Shown: positions 1-8,559, counted from the first letter of the stretch. The stretch: DNA of 15,971 nt from Methanobacteriaceae archaeon UBA349 (GCA_002509745.1 DAWK01000015.1:1-15971), one strand, 5' to 3'. Made by a program: numbers and translations. The notes: generated from the sequence alone by a model not told the origin.

Positions 1-90
1 AAGTCTTTAATACAAAATGAAATTAAATATCTAAATACACTTAAAATATATCTTAATATAAAAATAAATTCTTTAACCGGATGATAAATC
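1..90. other. AT-rich leader/spacer upstream of ehaC
   Basis: No gene is supported here. Frame 1 is open from the window edge to a TGA at 82-84, but its translation is a lysine/asparagine/isoleucine-rich string with no membrane-helix character. This looks like AT-rich spacer, although the last codons of an upstream gene (ehaB is expected) cannot be excluded. Bases 79-85 (GGATGAT) are the ribosome binding site of ehaC. Confidence 0.5.
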
Positions 91-342
91 ATGTTGATTG
101 AGATTGTAGGAATAATAGTTATTATAATGGCTATAAGAGTTTTACTAGCTCAAGATAGGTCAGAAAGACTTCTTTACCTTAATGTTATAGGATTTGGAAT
201 GTCTGCATTAATTGCTTTGTATATCCAGACTCCTTTTGGAGCCATAATTGCTATTACATTCTTTGTAACTTCTACTTTAAGTTCCAATGCCATTGCTTAT
301 TCATTGGGAAGAGTTAAAGAAGAAATAATATATGATGAATAA
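91..342 (+). CDS. ehaC: EhaC, small membrane subunit of energy-converting hydrogenase A
   Basis: This 83-residue integral membrane protein has about three helices (roughly residues 3-20, 29-46 and 48-68) and a short charged C-terminal tail. Its length and position as the first of a C-D-E-F-G series match EhaC of Methanothermobacter. The segment [17 protein letters not shown] followed by a hydrophobic helix resembles the MrpF/MnhF/MbhB pattern (R-x-GP-x-x-x-DR-x-x-x-LD), which suggests it belongs to the Mrp-like ion-translocating part of the complex; that homology is inferred by eye. The ATG at 91 is preceded by GGATGAT, a typical methanogen ribosome binding site. A 113-bp spacer separates it from ehaD. 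The subunit letter comes from gene order and size rather than a unique motif. Confidence 0.82.
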   Translation: MLIEIVGIIVIIMAIRVLLAQDRSERLLYLNVIGFGMSALIALYIQTPFGAIIAITFFVTSTLSSNAIAYSLGRVKEEIIYDE

Positions 343-464
343 ACCTTGATTATTACTAAGAGAGTATTTGAAATCTCTAATGAAAGGTTTCAATAAACTC
401 AATATTAACTTATAAAAAACATAAATTACTCATTTAATGGAATACTCATGCCCTGGTGAAACTC

Positions 465-749
465 ATGAATCCCCTGGATTTCATAAATCTAACTACAATA
501 TCGGCGGTGCTAATGCTTATTGGAGCTATTGGTGTAATAATTCTGCCAAAACCTATGGATAAGGTTATAATGTTTGCTTTACTTCAAGCAGGTTTTATTG
601 GTACTGTAGTGGCTGCAAAATATCTGGATGTGGCCATGGCAGCAGCAATATTTGATCCTATTGCCACCGTCATTTTTTTAATGGCAATTATAAAGTTGAA
701 TGAAATAAGAGTAAAAAAAAGAGACCTGGAGGGAGAACAACTTGATTGA
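465..749 (+). CDS. ehaD: EhaD, membrane subunit of energy-converting hydrogenase A
   Basis: This is a 94-residue protein with three predicted helices (about 10-27, 31-51 and 55-77) and a charged tail. I chose the ATG at 465, not the in-frame GTG at 456, because that GTG lies inside the ribosome binding site GGTGA (455-459), which sits 5 bases before the ATG. The segment [20 protein letters not shown] (54-73) resembles the DUF4040/MbhD segment that also forms part of the MrpA tail (DVALTEA-type motif), but the Glu of that motif is Ala here. The role is presumably structural or ion-path related in the membrane arm. The last 8 bases overlap the start of ehaE, which indicates translational coupling. 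Confidence 0.82.
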   Translation: MNPLDFINLTTISAVLMLIGAIGVIILPKPMDKVIMFALLQAGFIGTVVAAKYLDVAMAAAIFDPIATVIFLMAIIKLNEIRVKKRDLEGEQLD

Positions 750-1002
750 AACGCAAATATGGTTTTATACAGGAATCGTTCTTCTGGTTGGAGGTAGTAT
801 TGCCACGGCTATTGGCCCTGGTGTAAAAGATCCAATTATAAGGACTTTGAATACTGAAATCCCAGCAATTGGTCTTTCTTTGATATTTTTAACTTATAAT
901 CATACTATAGCGCTTTTAACTTACATTGCAGCTTCTGTTATTATTACTATGATTCTTTTAAGAGTCGTTGTCAGAATGGAAGAAATGGGGGTTGAGCTAT
1001 GA
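742..1002 (+). CDS. ehaE: EhaE, membrane subunit of energy-converting hydrogenase A
   Basis: This 86-residue membrane protein has three helices (about 7-25, 38-54 and 57-75). It starts with TTG at 742, placed 6 bases after a strong GGAGGGAG site (728-735) that lies within the end of ehaD. Its layout (helix, [21 protein letters not shown] loop region, helix, helix) is reminiscent of MrpG/MnhG/MbhC, where a conserved loop (RFPD-x-x-x-RLHA-x-x-K) occupies the same place; this likeness is an inference. It overlaps ehaF in an ATGA junction (999-1002). Length and neighbours match EhaE of Methanobacteriales. Confidence 0.82.
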   Translation: MIETQIWFYTGIVLLVGGSIATAIGPGVKDPIIRTLNTEIPAIGLSLIFLTYNHTIALLTYIAASVIITMILLRVVVRMEEMGVEL

Positions 1003-1481
1003 AGGATATTGGTCAATTATGGAATGATCTGGCCAACCCTAAGAGGATCCCTAGACTATTTTCCGTAGTTCTGGGATTAATTTTAATTGTGGGATTTTTT
1101 GTCCCCATGGCTCTTAATGACCATCAAATTTATCCACGTCCTTTACCTCAGGAACAGGTAAATCAACAAAACCCTCTGGCTCCTTATGATAGGGGCGGAG
1201 TTCCTTTAGTAGAACCTGGAATTGTTAAAGCACAATATCCTCAAAATTCTGCTAAATTAGGTATGATAACTGGTTATTTATCACCTATTGCCATTGGTGT
1301 GAAAAATACCACCCGTTATTATGGTACTTCTATCTATTCATCTCCTGGTGGTTTAATTGACGAGATATTATACTACACGCGTGGTTTTGACACTATATTA
1401 GAATCTACCATACTCATGATGGCCTTTGTGATTGCTTCCTGGGTTGCTTTGAACTTCACTATGAGAAGGAGGAAAGATTGA
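999..1481 (+). CDS. ehaF: EhaF, two-helix membrane subunit with large extracytoplasmic loop
   Basis: This 160-residue protein has one helix near the N-terminus (about 20-39), a hydrophilic stretch of about 90 residues rich in Pro, Gln and Tyr, and a second helix near the C-terminus (about 132-152) followed by MRRRKD. With the Arg/Lys-rich tail inside, the long loop would face outward. The motif [16 protein letters not shown] (128-143) closely resembles the RG[FY]DT-x-x-E-x-x-VL signature of MbhE and of the MrpA C-terminal tail, so it is probably a relative of those modules (inference). The ATG overlaps the ehaE stop (ATGA); GGGGG at 986-990 may act as ribosome binding site. Its TGA overlaps the ehaG start. 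Confidence 0.82.
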   Translation: MKDIGQLWNDLANPKRIPRLFSVVLGLILIVGFFVPMALNDHQIYPRPLPQEQVNQQNPLAPYDRGGVPLVEPGIVKAQYPQNSAKLGMITGYLSPIAIGVKNTTRYYGTSIYSSPGGLIDEILYYTRGFDTILESTILMMAFVIASWVALNFTMRRRKD

Positions 1482-2149
1482 TGTTAGTTCCTGAACTTGT
1501 ACCAGCATACACGGTTTCTTTGTTCCTTCCAGCACTTTATGCCGGTTTAATCACGGGGTTTATTGGCCTTCTGGCTATATCTTTCCAGAAAAATGACCTT
1601 AGTGCATTAATACTTACCGATATTGTGGGACTTTCCATGCTGGTTATAGTGGCTTCAGTAGGTACTGATCTAGCAGAAGCATTAATTTTACCCGGTTTAG
1701 TAGTAGAACTGGCAGAAATCATGGCTATCTCTGAGATATTAATGAGTAGAGAAATGCGCAAAACTGGTAAAACAGCTCCTTTACTTCCATTCCCGTTCAC
1801 TGCGGATATGGAAATAATGACCACTGCTGCAAATTTCATTGCAGTCATATTGGTGGTGTATGGGGTATTCTTAAGTGGATTTACTGGTGGGGCCATTGCC
1901 GGTGGAGGAATATTATTCTATGCTATCTCTAGAAAATCCCGTGGACTTCCTATAAAAATCTGGGAAGGTATTGCTGGTATCTCAGGTATTGCCTGGACTA
2001 TATGGTTGGCCGGATTTTTAATATTCTTTGTAGCTCCAGATTACTGGCTTTTAGGTCTATTCATGTCTGCATTTGGTATTTTAATCAAAGTAGCATCTAA
2101 AATGGGCCTGATTGGTGTGATGGCTAGAGAGGAATTCAAAAGAGAGTAA
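1481..2149 (+). CDS. ehaG: EhaG, polytopic membrane subunit of energy-converting hydrogenase A
   Basis: This 222-residue protein has about six to seven helices. I favour the ATG at 1481 over the in-frame TTG at 1478: AAGGAGG at 1466-1472 gives an 8-base spacing, and the ATG forms a TGATG overlap with the ehaF stop. The N-terminal half has the look of MrpC/NuoK: a helix, a [19 protein letters not shown] segment, then [16 protein letters not shown], comparable with the PQALVLTAIVI motif of MrpC. Acidic residues sit within this third hydrophobic segment. The C-terminal half (two or three further helices) has no obvious counterpart that I recognise. Size and order match EhaG. It is followed by a 112-bp spacer containing a perfect short palindrome. 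Confidence 0.82.
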   Translation: MLVPELVPAYTVSLFLPALYAGLITGFIGLLAISFQKNDLSALILTDIVGLSMLVIVASVGTDLAEALILPGLVVELAEIMAISEILMSREMRKTGKTAPLLPFPFTADMEIMTTAANFIAVILVVYGVFLSGFTGGAIAGGGILFYAISRKSRGLPIKIWEGIAGISGIAWTIWLAGFLIFFVAPDYWLLGLFMSAFGILIKVASKMGLIGVMAREEFKRE

Positions 2150-2199
2150 AAATCATAACCTAATTTAATCATTTGATAAAATGCAAGATATCAGATGTA

Positions 2200-2210
2200 G
2201 GACCTGGTCC
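2200..2210. repeat. GGACC-T-GGTCC palindrome in ehaG-ehaH spacer
   Basis: This perfect 5-bp inverted repeat with a one-base centre, GGACCTGGTCC, stands out because it is G+C-rich inside a very AT-rich 112-bp spacer, with a GATATC shortly upstream (2187-2192). It could be a protein-binding site or chance; a one-base loop makes an RNA hairpin of the full stem unlikely. Confidence 0.35.
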
Positions 2211-2261
2211 AATAATTAAATTTATTAAATTTCAAGTTAAAAATAAAAAGAGGAGTAGCAG

Positions 2262-2939
2262 ATGGATATAGCAACATTAGGCGGGCAAATACTGGGTCAA
2301 ATACCTCTGGGTGATATTGTACTTTACCTTACTCCTTTCAACCTGTTCATGTTTGCCGGTGCCCTTATATTTACTACTTTAATTGCCATAAGTCGAACTG
2401 AAACTCAAATAGAAGCAGAGTTTGGTTCACTTAAAGATAAGAAAGTACAAGTAGATCTTGAAGAATTCAAAATTAGAAGATTTTTGGCTATTGTTTGTGG
2501 TCTGGCCACAGCAGGTGCCATGATTACGGGAGACCTGTTTAACTTTACTTTATTCGTAGCCCTTATTGGTATAGTTAACATTGGTATTGTATCTGCTGTA
2601 AAGCAGGTTGATGTGCTTAATGCAGCTTATCAATATGGTCTGGTGGCCATGATTGCATCAATGCCATTGTTTGCAGGTGCGGCTTTGATATTAGGTGCTA
2701 CCGGGACTTTAAGTCTCTTCCAGCTCTCTCAGACTGTTACTACTCCTATGATGTATTTCGCATCTTTATTATTACTAATGGGAATTGTTGGCGAAACTGG
2801 GGTGGCTCCTTTTTATGCTACCAAAGCAGAAATGTTTAGAACACCAGGATCTCCATTTATCCTTATAATTCACTTAAGTTCTTTATTAATAATTATAAGA
2901 GCAATTGAAATATTATTAATCATAAATAAACCATTTTAA
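2262..2939 (+). CDS. ehaH: EhaH, short antiporter-like (NuoL/M/N, MrpD family) membrane subunit
   Basis: This 225-residue membrane protein has about six helices. Residues 88-112 ([16 protein letters not shown]...) match the GDLFNL-x-VFFE region of MrpD/NuoN-type ion-translocating subunits, [13 protein letters not shown] (144-156) matches the YG-x-TGTLN-x-ADLA segment, and [19 protein letters not shown] (180-198) sits where those proteins have PFH-x-WLPDAHSEAPSP. The protein ends soon after, so it covers only part of a typical subunit of about 500 residues. The TM5 Glu expected near residue 100 is Ala, and no Lys sits at the usual TM7 place (Glu178 is there by my alignment). Start: ATG with AGGAG 6 bases upstream. 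Length agrees with known EhaH, so shortness is a family trait and not damage. Confidence 0.85.
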   Translation: MDIATLGGQILGQIPLGDIVLYLTPFNLFMFAGALIFTTLIAISRTETQIEAEFGSLKDKKVQVDLEEFKIRRFLAIVCGLATAGAMITGDLFNFTLFVALIGIVNIGIVSAVKQVDVLNAAYQYGLVAMIASMPLFAGAALILGATGTLSLFQLSQTVTTPMMYFASLLLLMGIVGETGVAPFYATKAEMFRTPGSPFILIIHLSSLLIIIRAIEILLIINKPF

Positions 2940-3050
2940 GCTTTAATATGAGTTAAACATTAAAATAATTGATTTAATAATTAAAATCATTAAAATTGTC
3001 TATTACTAAAAATAATCATTAAATATCCGGTTTGGGGTGAAGGTGATAAA

Positions 3051-3266
3051 ATGAATCAATTAAAAATAGCAAGCTATTTGATGTTTGCAATTTCAGTTAT
3101 AGGTATAGTTTATGCCCTGATCTTTAATCCAGCTAGCTGGATTGTTTATGGAATAGCTATTGTATTAATACCCGTATTTTTACTATCTCTAGGCCTTCTT
3201 ACCATGGCTAAGAGTACAAAAGAGGAGGAAGATGAGAGAACTAATGAACCATTCATTGGATATTAA
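3051..3266 (+). CDS. ehaI: EhaI, small two-helix membrane subunit
   Basis: This 71-residue protein has two helices (about 5-23 and 29-53) and a highly charged C-terminal tail (KSTKEEEDERTNEP). No catalytic motif is visible. Its position between the antiporter-like EhaH and the NuoH-like EhaJ, together with its length, identifies it as EhaI. The ATG is preceded by a strong AGGTGAT (3041-3047). It stands alone between AT-rich spacers of 111 bp (upstream) and 152 bp (downstream), which hold no recognisable element. The function beyond membrane-arm assembly is unknown. Confidence 0.8.
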   Translation: MNQLKIASYLMFAISVIGIVYALIFNPASWIVYGIAIVLIPVFLLSLGLLTMAKSTKEEEDERTNEPFIGY

Positions 3267-3418
3267 ATTGATGAAAACATATTATTCAAAATATTAATAT
3301 TCTGATATTTAATGGATTATTTTAATTTCAATTTATTAATTCCATTTAATCTTTATATTAACTAAATTGAAATGCTAATCAAAGTAATGGTTAAATCTCT
3401 CGACTCAACGGTGATGAA

Positions 3419-4282
3419 ATGAATCTAATGGCAAACATCCTTCTAAATGTTCTCATTGCTTTCTTGATGGGAAGTATCCTGTTTGGATTGCAAAGGAAGA
3501 TCATGGCCCGTATACAGATGAGACCTGGGCCTCCCATCATACAACATCTTCTACACACATTAAAATTTTATATTAAAGAATCATCTTTCCCTAAAACAGC
3601 AGCAATGCCATTTTATGTGGCAATTTCCAGTACCCTTTGTGCTATATGGATCACCGCAGTAATTGTAGGTCCCGTAATTGGAGGATCACTTTTAATAATA
3701 TTTGCGGTTTACACTATGCACAAAATCGTGGAACACAATGCTGGTTCATCCTCTGGTTCTCCCTATGGAAAACTTAGCTGTGTCAGAGCTGTATTTTCTG
3801 CAGCCGCGGAGGTTCCCCTTTTTGCAGTTTTAATAATCATTTACCTTCAGACCGGTACCATGATGATTGGTAATATTGTGAATTATCAGGCCATTCACGG
3901 CCCATTATTATTTACCATACCTCTGGCTGCAGTGATGTTCTTAGTTCTTATCCTTTCCAAGGCACCATACTCTCCCTTTGCAATTACTAAAGGAAAAGAT
4001 ATAATTTCTGGTTATGAAACAGAGCACTTTGGTGTTTTACGTGGATACTTAATGATTTCAGAATCAATTGCTTGGTATATGCTCCTATGGGTATTTTTAA
4101 CAGTTTTCATAGGGCCTTTAAGTTTAATAGGATATGTTATTGGAATGGTAATTATCACTGCGATTGTGGCCTTTATTAATGCAGTTACTCCTATATTAAA
4201 CCCAAATCACTCGGTTATGATGCAGGTGACATTTGCATTCATTGGAATATTCGGTTCCATTTTACTAATGATAGTGTTTTAA
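3419..4282 (+). CDS. ehaJ: EhaJ, NuoH/HyfC-like membrane-anchor subunit
   Basis: This 287-residue protein of about eight helices is the NuoH (complex I ND1) homologue that docks the hydrogenase module onto the membrane arm. Clear NuoH hallmarks are [16 protein letters not shown] (24-39, like E-RR-x-LARIQ-x-RPGPNRVG), the following amphipathic [11 protein letters not shown] (44-54), and the large cytoplasmic loop [27 protein letters not shown] (181-207), matching APFDLPEAE-x-ELVAGY-x-TEYSG. Glu131 lies within a hydrophobic segment ([13 protein letters not shown]). The glutamate that begins the family's ERR motif is Gln25 here. The ATG at 3419 follows GGTGATG (3410-3416). The family assignment is firm; the letter follows from gene order. 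Confidence 0.93.
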   Translation: MNLMANILLNVLIAFLMGSILFGLQRKIMARIQMRPGPPIIQHLLHTLKFYIKESSFPKTAAMPFYVAISSTLCAIWITAVIVGPVIGGSLLIIFAVYTMHKIVEHNAGSSSGSPYGKLSCVRAVFSAAAEVPLFAVLIIIYLQTGTMMIGNIVNYQAIHGPLLFTIPLAAVMFLVLILSKAPYSPFAITKGKDIISGYETEHFGVLRGYLMISESIAWYMLLWVFLTVFIGPLSLIGYVIGMVIITAIVAFINAVTPILNPNHSVMMQVTFAFIGIFGSILLMIVF

Positions 4283-4285
4283 CTA

Positions 4286-4355
4286 TTAATTTAGTGATTT
4301 AAACTATTATTATATATTCAAAGAAAAAAACAGTTAATTTAGTGATTTAAACTAT
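4286..4355 (+). repeat. Pair of 22-bp direct repeats behind ehaJ
   Basis: Bases 4286-4307 and 4334-4355 are identical over 22 bp (beginning TTAATTTAGTGATTT and ending AAACTAT), with start points 48 bp apart and an A-rich spacer between. The first copy begins 4 bases after the ehaJ stop. Each copy carries ACTAT at its right end, and copy one also has AACTAT before it. Candidates are slippage remnants, a paired regulator site or simple AT-rich duplication. Confidence 0.7.
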
Positions 4356-4437
4356 CAAAAAAAAACTTCAACAAAAAAAGTTAATTAATAAACATTTATT
4401 AATATTATAAAATCTTCATCTGGAAGGAGAATTAGAA

Positions 4438-4695
4438 ATGGCAGAAGAAAAAGATTTACTATTCCTGGTAGCTTTAGTAGCTTTTGGAGTAATATTGGCT
4501 AGTGGATTGGCGGCCTTTTTGCAATGGATGGTGGTAATTCCAATCACTTTAGTAGCAATTCTATTTACGGGACTTCTACTAAAACAGCATAATGACAAAG
4601 TAGTACATTTTTCCGAAAACTTAGAAAAATGGGCTTTTATCGCCGCTTTATTATTCTTTATAGTGGCATTCATAGTTCTCTACAAACCAGCTTAA
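4438..4695 (+). CDS. ehaK: EhaK, three-helix membrane subunit
   Basis: This 85-residue protein has three predicted helices (about 7-25, 27-44 and 62-82). A polar segment between helices 2 and 3 (LKQHNDKVVHFSENLEKW) is the only hydrophilic part. No motif of known function is recognised. The ATG follows AAGGAGA at 4424-4430 with good spacing. Order (after the NuoH homologue, before EhaL) and size fit EhaK of the Methanothermobacter eha operon. It lies 12 bp from ehaL and was probably co-translated with it. A reading frame on the opposite strand (4416-4673) covers it but is only its shadow. Confidence 0.78.
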   Translation: MAEEKDLLFLVALVAFGVILASGLAAFLQWMVVIPITLVAILFTGLLLKQHNDKVVHFSENLEKWAFIAALLFFIVAFIVLYKPA

Positions 4696-4707
4696 TGGTG
4701 TGATAAA

Positions 4708-5031
4708 GTGACCGAAACTTTCTATCTCATATATTTAATATCATTTGTAATAGGGTCCATAGTAGGACTCCTATTGAGTTATAAAAAATACTCAGCCCCT
4801 TTTGTAACAGAAAAAATAGATATTATTGCACTTATAGTATCTGTTATTGGATGGGTAATCCTTTTAAATAATCAGCTTATAGTTCTAATTCAACCATTTA
4901 TTTCCATCACAGTCGGTCTTTTCATGGTGGCCATGGTTTTAGGTATGAGGCCGGGATACGGCCGTTATGAAACAGTGATTGGGGTAGTTATATCTGGTGC
5001 GCTCTGGTTACTCACAAACGCAATTTCATAA
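4708..5031 (+). CDS. ehaL: EhaL, four-helix membrane subunit
   Basis: This 107-residue membrane protein has about four helices (3-23, 38-57, 59-77 and 88-105) and a short polar loop GMRPGYGRYET (78-88). The start is GTG at 4708, preceded by GGTGTGAT (4697-4704), a near-match to the methanogen consensus; no better ATG exists in frame. It is the last of the run of membrane genes, after which the genes for soluble subunits begin. The function is unknown; by position it is EhaL, a family of Eha-specific membrane proteins with no close complex I counterpart that I can recognise. Confidence 0.78.
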   Translation: MTETFYLIYLISFVIGSIVGLLLSYKKYSAPFVTEKIDIIALIVSVIGWVILLNNQLIVLIQPFISITVGLFMVAMVLGMRPGYGRYETVIGVVISGALWLLTNAIS

Positions 5032-5062
5032 GATTATTATCATTAATATAATTCGAAATAGG

Positions 5063-5081
5063 GGATATTAATCAAATATCC
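5063..5081. repeat. Short hairpin (7-bp stem) between ehaL and ehaM
   Basis: GGATATT (5063-5069) and AATATCC (5075-5081) are exact inverse complements with a 5-base loop. It lies at the border between the membrane-subunit genes and the soluble-subunit genes. It could be an RNA processing or stabilising hairpin or a protein site. In sequence this AT-rich, a chance stem is possible. Confidence 0.4.
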
Positions 5082-5159
5082 ATCTGAATATATCTTAATA
5101 ATTAAAATAAATTCACATATAATAACGCAATAACTTTAAAAATTTAAACCGGTGTTATA

Positions 5160-5543
5160 ATGGATGATGAACAATCACGTCTGGAATTAATGAAAACCAG
5201 GATAATTAGAAGTTACAGGTGGAGGGAAGACATTGTCAAACCTTTAGCTGAGGAACTGGAAATTGATCTGGACCTTTTTGAACAAATTCTAATTAATAAA
5301 CTTGACATGTCTAGTTTAGAAGCACTTCACCCCCGCTTTGAATCAGCACGCCAAAGATGTATAAAAGAAAGAGTACACGCAGACTTACAGTTGTGCTGGC
5401 TAGAAGATGTAATGGAAATTGTATCCCCTCAACAGTCTGAATATATTAAAAAGAAAATATCTCAAGAAGTAATTGATGGCATACCATATACTGATGCCCT
5501 GGAAGACGGTAAGAAAGAACTTCTAAAAATTTTATCTGAATAG
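5160..5543 (+). CDS. ehaM: EhaM, small soluble subunit of energy-converting hydrogenase A (DUF1959-type)
   Basis: This 127-residue, charged and mostly helical soluble protein has no membrane segment and no metal-binding Cys pattern; it has two scattered cysteines (about 69 and 79). It sits directly before the hydrogenase small-subunit gene, the place and size of EhaM. From memory this family corresponds to DUF1959; that needs a profile search. It may help assemble or hold the cytoplasmic module, but nothing in the sequence shows a catalytic role. The ATG at 5160 follows GGTG (5151-5154). The 128-bp region upstream is AT-rich with TATA-like strings (for example CATATAATA near 5115), so a separate promoter for the soluble arm is possible. 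Confidence 0.8.
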   Translation: MDDEQSRLELMKTRIIRSYRWREDIVKPLAEELEIDLDLFEQILINKLDMSSLEALHPRFESARQRCIKERVHADLQLCWLEDVMEIVSPQQSEYIKKKISQEVIDGIPYTDALEDGKKELLKILSE

Positions 5544-5660
5544 TGTTTTGAAGTAATTGTTCAATAACATATAATTAATGCTTACATGATAGTAAATCAT
5601 AATTCATCTATTAAAAAATTTAATAAATTAACATTAACGAGGGAAATTAGAGGTAAAGAA

Positions 5661-6107
5661 ATGTTAGATGCTCTTAAAGATATTGTAAGAAAGAGTTCAA
5701 TTCACGTTTGTTTGGTGAATTCTGGAGGATGTAATGGCTGTGATATTGAAGTTGTTGCCTTACTATCTCCCAGATACGATCTAGAACAGTATGGTATATA
5801 TGTTCACAATAATCCACGGGAGGCGGATGTTATTTTAGTTACTGGTGCAGTCACTGAACAGTGGAAAGAAAATCTAAGGCGGATTTATACCAAAGCACCT
5901 GAACCTAAAATAGTAGTGGCTCTTGGAAACTGCCCTATATCGGGGGATGTCTTTAATCAAGAAGGTGGATGTGTCAATGCACCTGTTTCTGATTTCATTC
6001 CAGTAGATGCTGAAGTATCTGGATGCCCACCTCGACCTTCAGAAATATTAGAAGCTATCTTAGCTGTGGCCCCTGGTGCCATAGCTGCTAAAGGGAGGCA
6101 AAAATAA
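5661..6107 (+). CDS. ehaN: EhaN, [NiFe]-hydrogenase small subunit (NuoB-like)
   Basis: This is the electron-transfer small subunit of the group 4 [NiFe] hydrogenase, related to NuoB. I chose the ATG at 5661 (148 residues) because AGAGGT lies about 6 bases upstream. An in-frame ATG at 5586 would add 25 residues (an Asn/Lys-rich stretch) unlike the family and without a ribosome binding site. Proximal [4Fe-4S] cluster ligands are visible: CNGC (Cys24 and Cys27), LGNCPISGD (Cys91) and SGCPPRP (Cys122). Like other energy-converting types, it is short and lacks the extra clusters and twin-arginine leader of uptake hydrogenases. Its stop overlaps the ehaO start (TAATG), fitting tight stoichiometry of the two subunits. 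Confidence 0.93.
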   Translation: MLDALKDIVRKSSIHVCLVNSGGCNGCDIEVVALLSPRYDLEQYGIYVHNNPREADVILVTGAVTEQWKENLRRIYTKAPEPKIVVALGNCPISGDVFNQEGGCVNAPVSDFIPVDAEVSGCPPRPSEILEAILAVAPGAIAAKGRQK

Positions 6108-7234
6108 TGATTCTACCTATAGGTCCAATTCACCCTGCATTAAAGGAACCTCTTCGTTTAAAACTTAAAACTCAAGGAGAAAGAGTAATAAGTGCAGAAA
6201 TAGATTATGGTTATGTTCACCGAGGAATTGAACGTATCATGGTTGGTAAAACCTGGCAAAAGTCCATTTATCTTGCTGAGCGAGTTTGTGGAATTTGCTC
6301 TTATGTCCATACCCAAACCTTTGCTGAAACATTTGAAAAGATATCTGGTGAAAGAGCGCCTCTCAGAGCCCAGTATTTGCGAGTACTTACCAATGAACTG
6401 GACAGAATTCAAAGCCACTTACTGGCCAATTCCACATTTTTCAAGGCCGTGGAACATGAAACCCTATTCATGTACATGTTACATTTAAGAGAACCCATCA
6501 TGGATGCCATTGAATTTTTAACAGGTAATAGAGTTAATATGGGATGGAATGTGGTTGGTGGAGTCAGGATGGATGTTAAAGATATTCATCTCCAGCAGAT
6601 CATGACCATAATGAATAAATTTGAATCTGAATATGAAAAGTACGTGGAAATGTACGAACAAGGCCCTTTAGTGGGATTAAGGTCTAAAAAGGTTGGCCGA
6701 ATGACCAAAGAAGATGCCATAAAATCCCGAGCTGTAGGGCCAATTGGTCGTGCTTCTGGTTTAAAACACGATGTTCGGGAGGACCATCATACCTACCAGG
6801 ATAATTTTGACTTCAAAGTTATTTGGAGAAAAGAAGGTGACGTCTTTGCACGTAATATGAATCGATTTGATGAGATTCCACAATCTATTAGTCTTATAAA
6901 ACAAGTTATTGAGAATTTACCTGAAGGAGATATCCGTAAAAAAATAGATATTGGTGCAGGATTCGGAGAATGGAGAAATGAAGCTCCTCGGGGCGAAGTT
7001 ACCTATATGATTGAAACTAATGGTAATTTAATTAATAATGCCTCCATTAGAACTCCCAGTATCATGAATATTGATGCCTGTGCTAAGTATATGCTAAAAG
7101 ACGTGGCTACTGTATCAGATGCCATTGCGGCCTATGCCAGTGTTGATCCATGTATTGCCTGTGCAGAACGGGTGGTAATTGTGGATGAAAAAGGTGGAGA
7201 AAAACAATTCCAAGGTATTTTCGATATTAAATAG
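6107..7234 (+). CDS. ehaO: EhaO, [NiFe]-hydrogenase large (catalytic) subunit
   Basis: This 375-residue catalytic subunit (NuoD-like) oxidises H2 and passes electrons through EhaN to the polyferredoxins. Both nickel-binding pairs are intact: RVCGIC (Cys61 and Cys64) and DPCIAC (Cys349 and Cys352). [11 protein letters not shown] near the N-terminus and NVVGGVRMD in the middle are also family hallmarks. After the second pair come AER and then about 20 residues; in group 4 enzymes the residue three after the last Cys is Arg, not the His of uptake enzymes. Whether the tail is cleaved on maturation cannot be told here. Start: ATG at 6107 with GGGAGG at 6093-6098. A 139-bp AT-rich spacer follows. 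Confidence 0.95.
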   Translation: MILPIGPIHPALKEPLRLKLKTQGERVISAEIDYGYVHRGIERIMVGKTWQKSIYLAERVCGICSYVHTQTFAETFEKISGERAPLRAQYLRVLTNELDRIQSHLLANSTFFKAVEHETLFMYMLHLREPIMDAIEFLTGNRVNMGWNVVGGVRMDVKDIHLQQIMTIMNKFESEYEKYVEMYEQGPLVGLRSKKVGRMTKEDAIKSRAVGPIGRASGLKHDVREDHHTYQDNFDFKVIWRKEGDVFARNMNRFDEIPQSISLIKQVIENLPEGDIRKKIDIGAGFGEWRNEAPRGEVTYMIETNGNLINNASIRTPSIMNIDACAKYMLKDVATVSDAIAAYASVDPCIACAERVVIVDEKGGEKQFQGIFDIK

Positions 7235-7373
7235 AATATATTGAATTTAAATCAATAATTAAAATTTAATTATTTGAAATATCTAAAATGGCAAATATTT
7301 AAATTAAATCTAAAATCAGTAATTAATGGTTAAATAATTAACTAATTAAATATTTACAATGTGATGGTGTCCT

Positions 7374-8402
7374 ATGTCTTCTGTAATATGGTACATGTAT
7401 GAATTCGCTCGAAAATCATGGGCAGAGAAATTTGCTGGAGCAAAATCTGAACACGATATAGTAGAAAAACCTGATCGGTTTAGAGACTTTCCAGAAGTTT
7501 TCAAAGAATATTGTATTGGTTGTGGAGCTTGCACAGCAGCTTGTCCCGCGCCTGGAGCGATAAAATTAGTCAGAGATGAAGATACTGCAGATACGGAAGG
7601 CCTAACCTATCCAGTAATTGTTATGGGTGCTTGTATTCGATGTGGTTTCTGTGCGGAAGTATGTCCTACTGATCCTAAAACACTTACCTGTGGTGAAAAT
7701 CACTTAATCCGTGAAGAATTTACCATTCTTCCCGTGGATAAGATGTTTGTTATTGATGATTATCTCTGTATTAGATGTAAAAAATGTATGAAATCCTGTC
7801 AAGTTGACGCCATTCAAGAAGAAGATAATAAAATACTGGTTGATCAGAAAAAGTGCATTGCCTGTGGAGACTGTTTAGATGCTTGCCCGGTAAAAGGTGC
7901 ACTAAAAGGTATTTACATTTCAAATATAGAAGAGCAAAAACAGATTATTAATCTTATTGTCCAAACACTGGAAAAAACCATCGAAGATCGTCAGGAAGAT
8001 CTTAAAAATTTGTCATCTGATAAAATATTCAAAATGGAATATCCTCTGGTGGAATTAAAGGAAAAAGCCCTTAATATAATCCCTAAAGAAGAAATGGTCA
8101 TGGATTTAATGGAAAAAATCACTGATCGTTTGAAAATGAGAATTATCACCTGGGATGAAGATAAGTGTACTAAATGTCGCTTGTGTGTAGAAGAATGTCC
8201 TTCTGGTGCTATAACTTATAATAAAGAAACTGGTGTTACCAGAAATCCTGAAAAGTGCTTAAGATGTAGTACTTGCCATCAAACATGTCCATTTGGTGTG
8301 GCTGGTTATTATCTAGCTAAATTCCTTATTGATAAAAATTCTGATGGTGAAGATGTGATTTTAATAACCCTAAAACCTTCACAATTGCCAGTTGTTGATT
8401 AA
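7374..8402 (+). CDS. ehaP: EhaP, polyferredoxin with six [4Fe-4S] motifs
   Basis: This 342-residue cytoplasmic iron-sulfur protein has six CxxCxxCxxxC motifs, with first cysteines at 47, 87, 132, 161, 265 and 295. All four ligands are present in each. Motif 3 ends CQ (CKKCMKSCQ) and not the usual CP. Residues about 181-260 form a Lys/Glu-rich, probably helical spacer dividing the clusters into four plus two. A six-cluster polyferredoxin following the hydrogenase subunits is the known EhaP layout. It presumably carries electrons from EhaN towards the physiological acceptor ferredoxin. The ATG at 7374 follows GGTGT (7366-7370). No frameshift or lost ligand is seen. Confidence 0.92.
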   Translation: MSSVIWYMYEFARKSWAEKFAGAKSEHDIVEKPDRFRDFPEVFKEYCIGCGACTAACPAPGAIKLVRDEDTADTEGLTYPVIVMGACIRCGFCAEVCPTDPKTLTCGENHLIREEFTILPVDKMFVIDDYLCIRCKKCMKSCQVDAIQEEDNKILVDQKKCIACGDCLDACPVKGALKGIYISNIEEQKQIINLIVQTLEKTIEDRQEDLKNLSSDKIFKMEYPLVELKEKALNIIPKEEMVMDLMEKITDRLKMRIITWDEDKCTKCRLCVEECPSGAITYNKETGVTRNPEKCLRCSTCHQTCPFGVAGYYLAKFLIDKNSDGEDVILITLKPSQLPVVD

Positions 8403-8559
8403 TTAAACTTAGTAAATTAAAATCAAGTCTAAAATTAATTAAACTATCAATTGTCAATTAAATTATTTAAAATTTAAATTTATAAATCCTTGAATTTTAT
8501 TAAAATAAAAATATATTCCGATTAAAATTATTTAATAATGGATTAAAGTCTCTTAGGAG

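Noticed and set aside
359..378. AGAGA/TCTCT inverted repeat between ehaC and ehaD
   Set aside because: The stem is only 5 bp in low-complexity sequence; too weak to list as a feature.
1537..1896. 119-codon open frame on the - strand
   Set aside because: It lies wholly within ehaG, a clear membrane subunit; an antisense frame by composition only.
5586..5660. Longer N-terminus for EhaN from the ATG at 5586
   Set aside because: It would add 25 Asn/Lys-rich residues unlike the family and lacks a ribosome binding site, while ATG 5661 has AGAGGT upstream and gives a normal length.
6207..6488. 93-codon frame on the + strand and an 86-codon - strand frame (6158-6418)
   Set aside because: Both are inside ehaO, whose own frame carries intact NiFe ligands; they are shadows.
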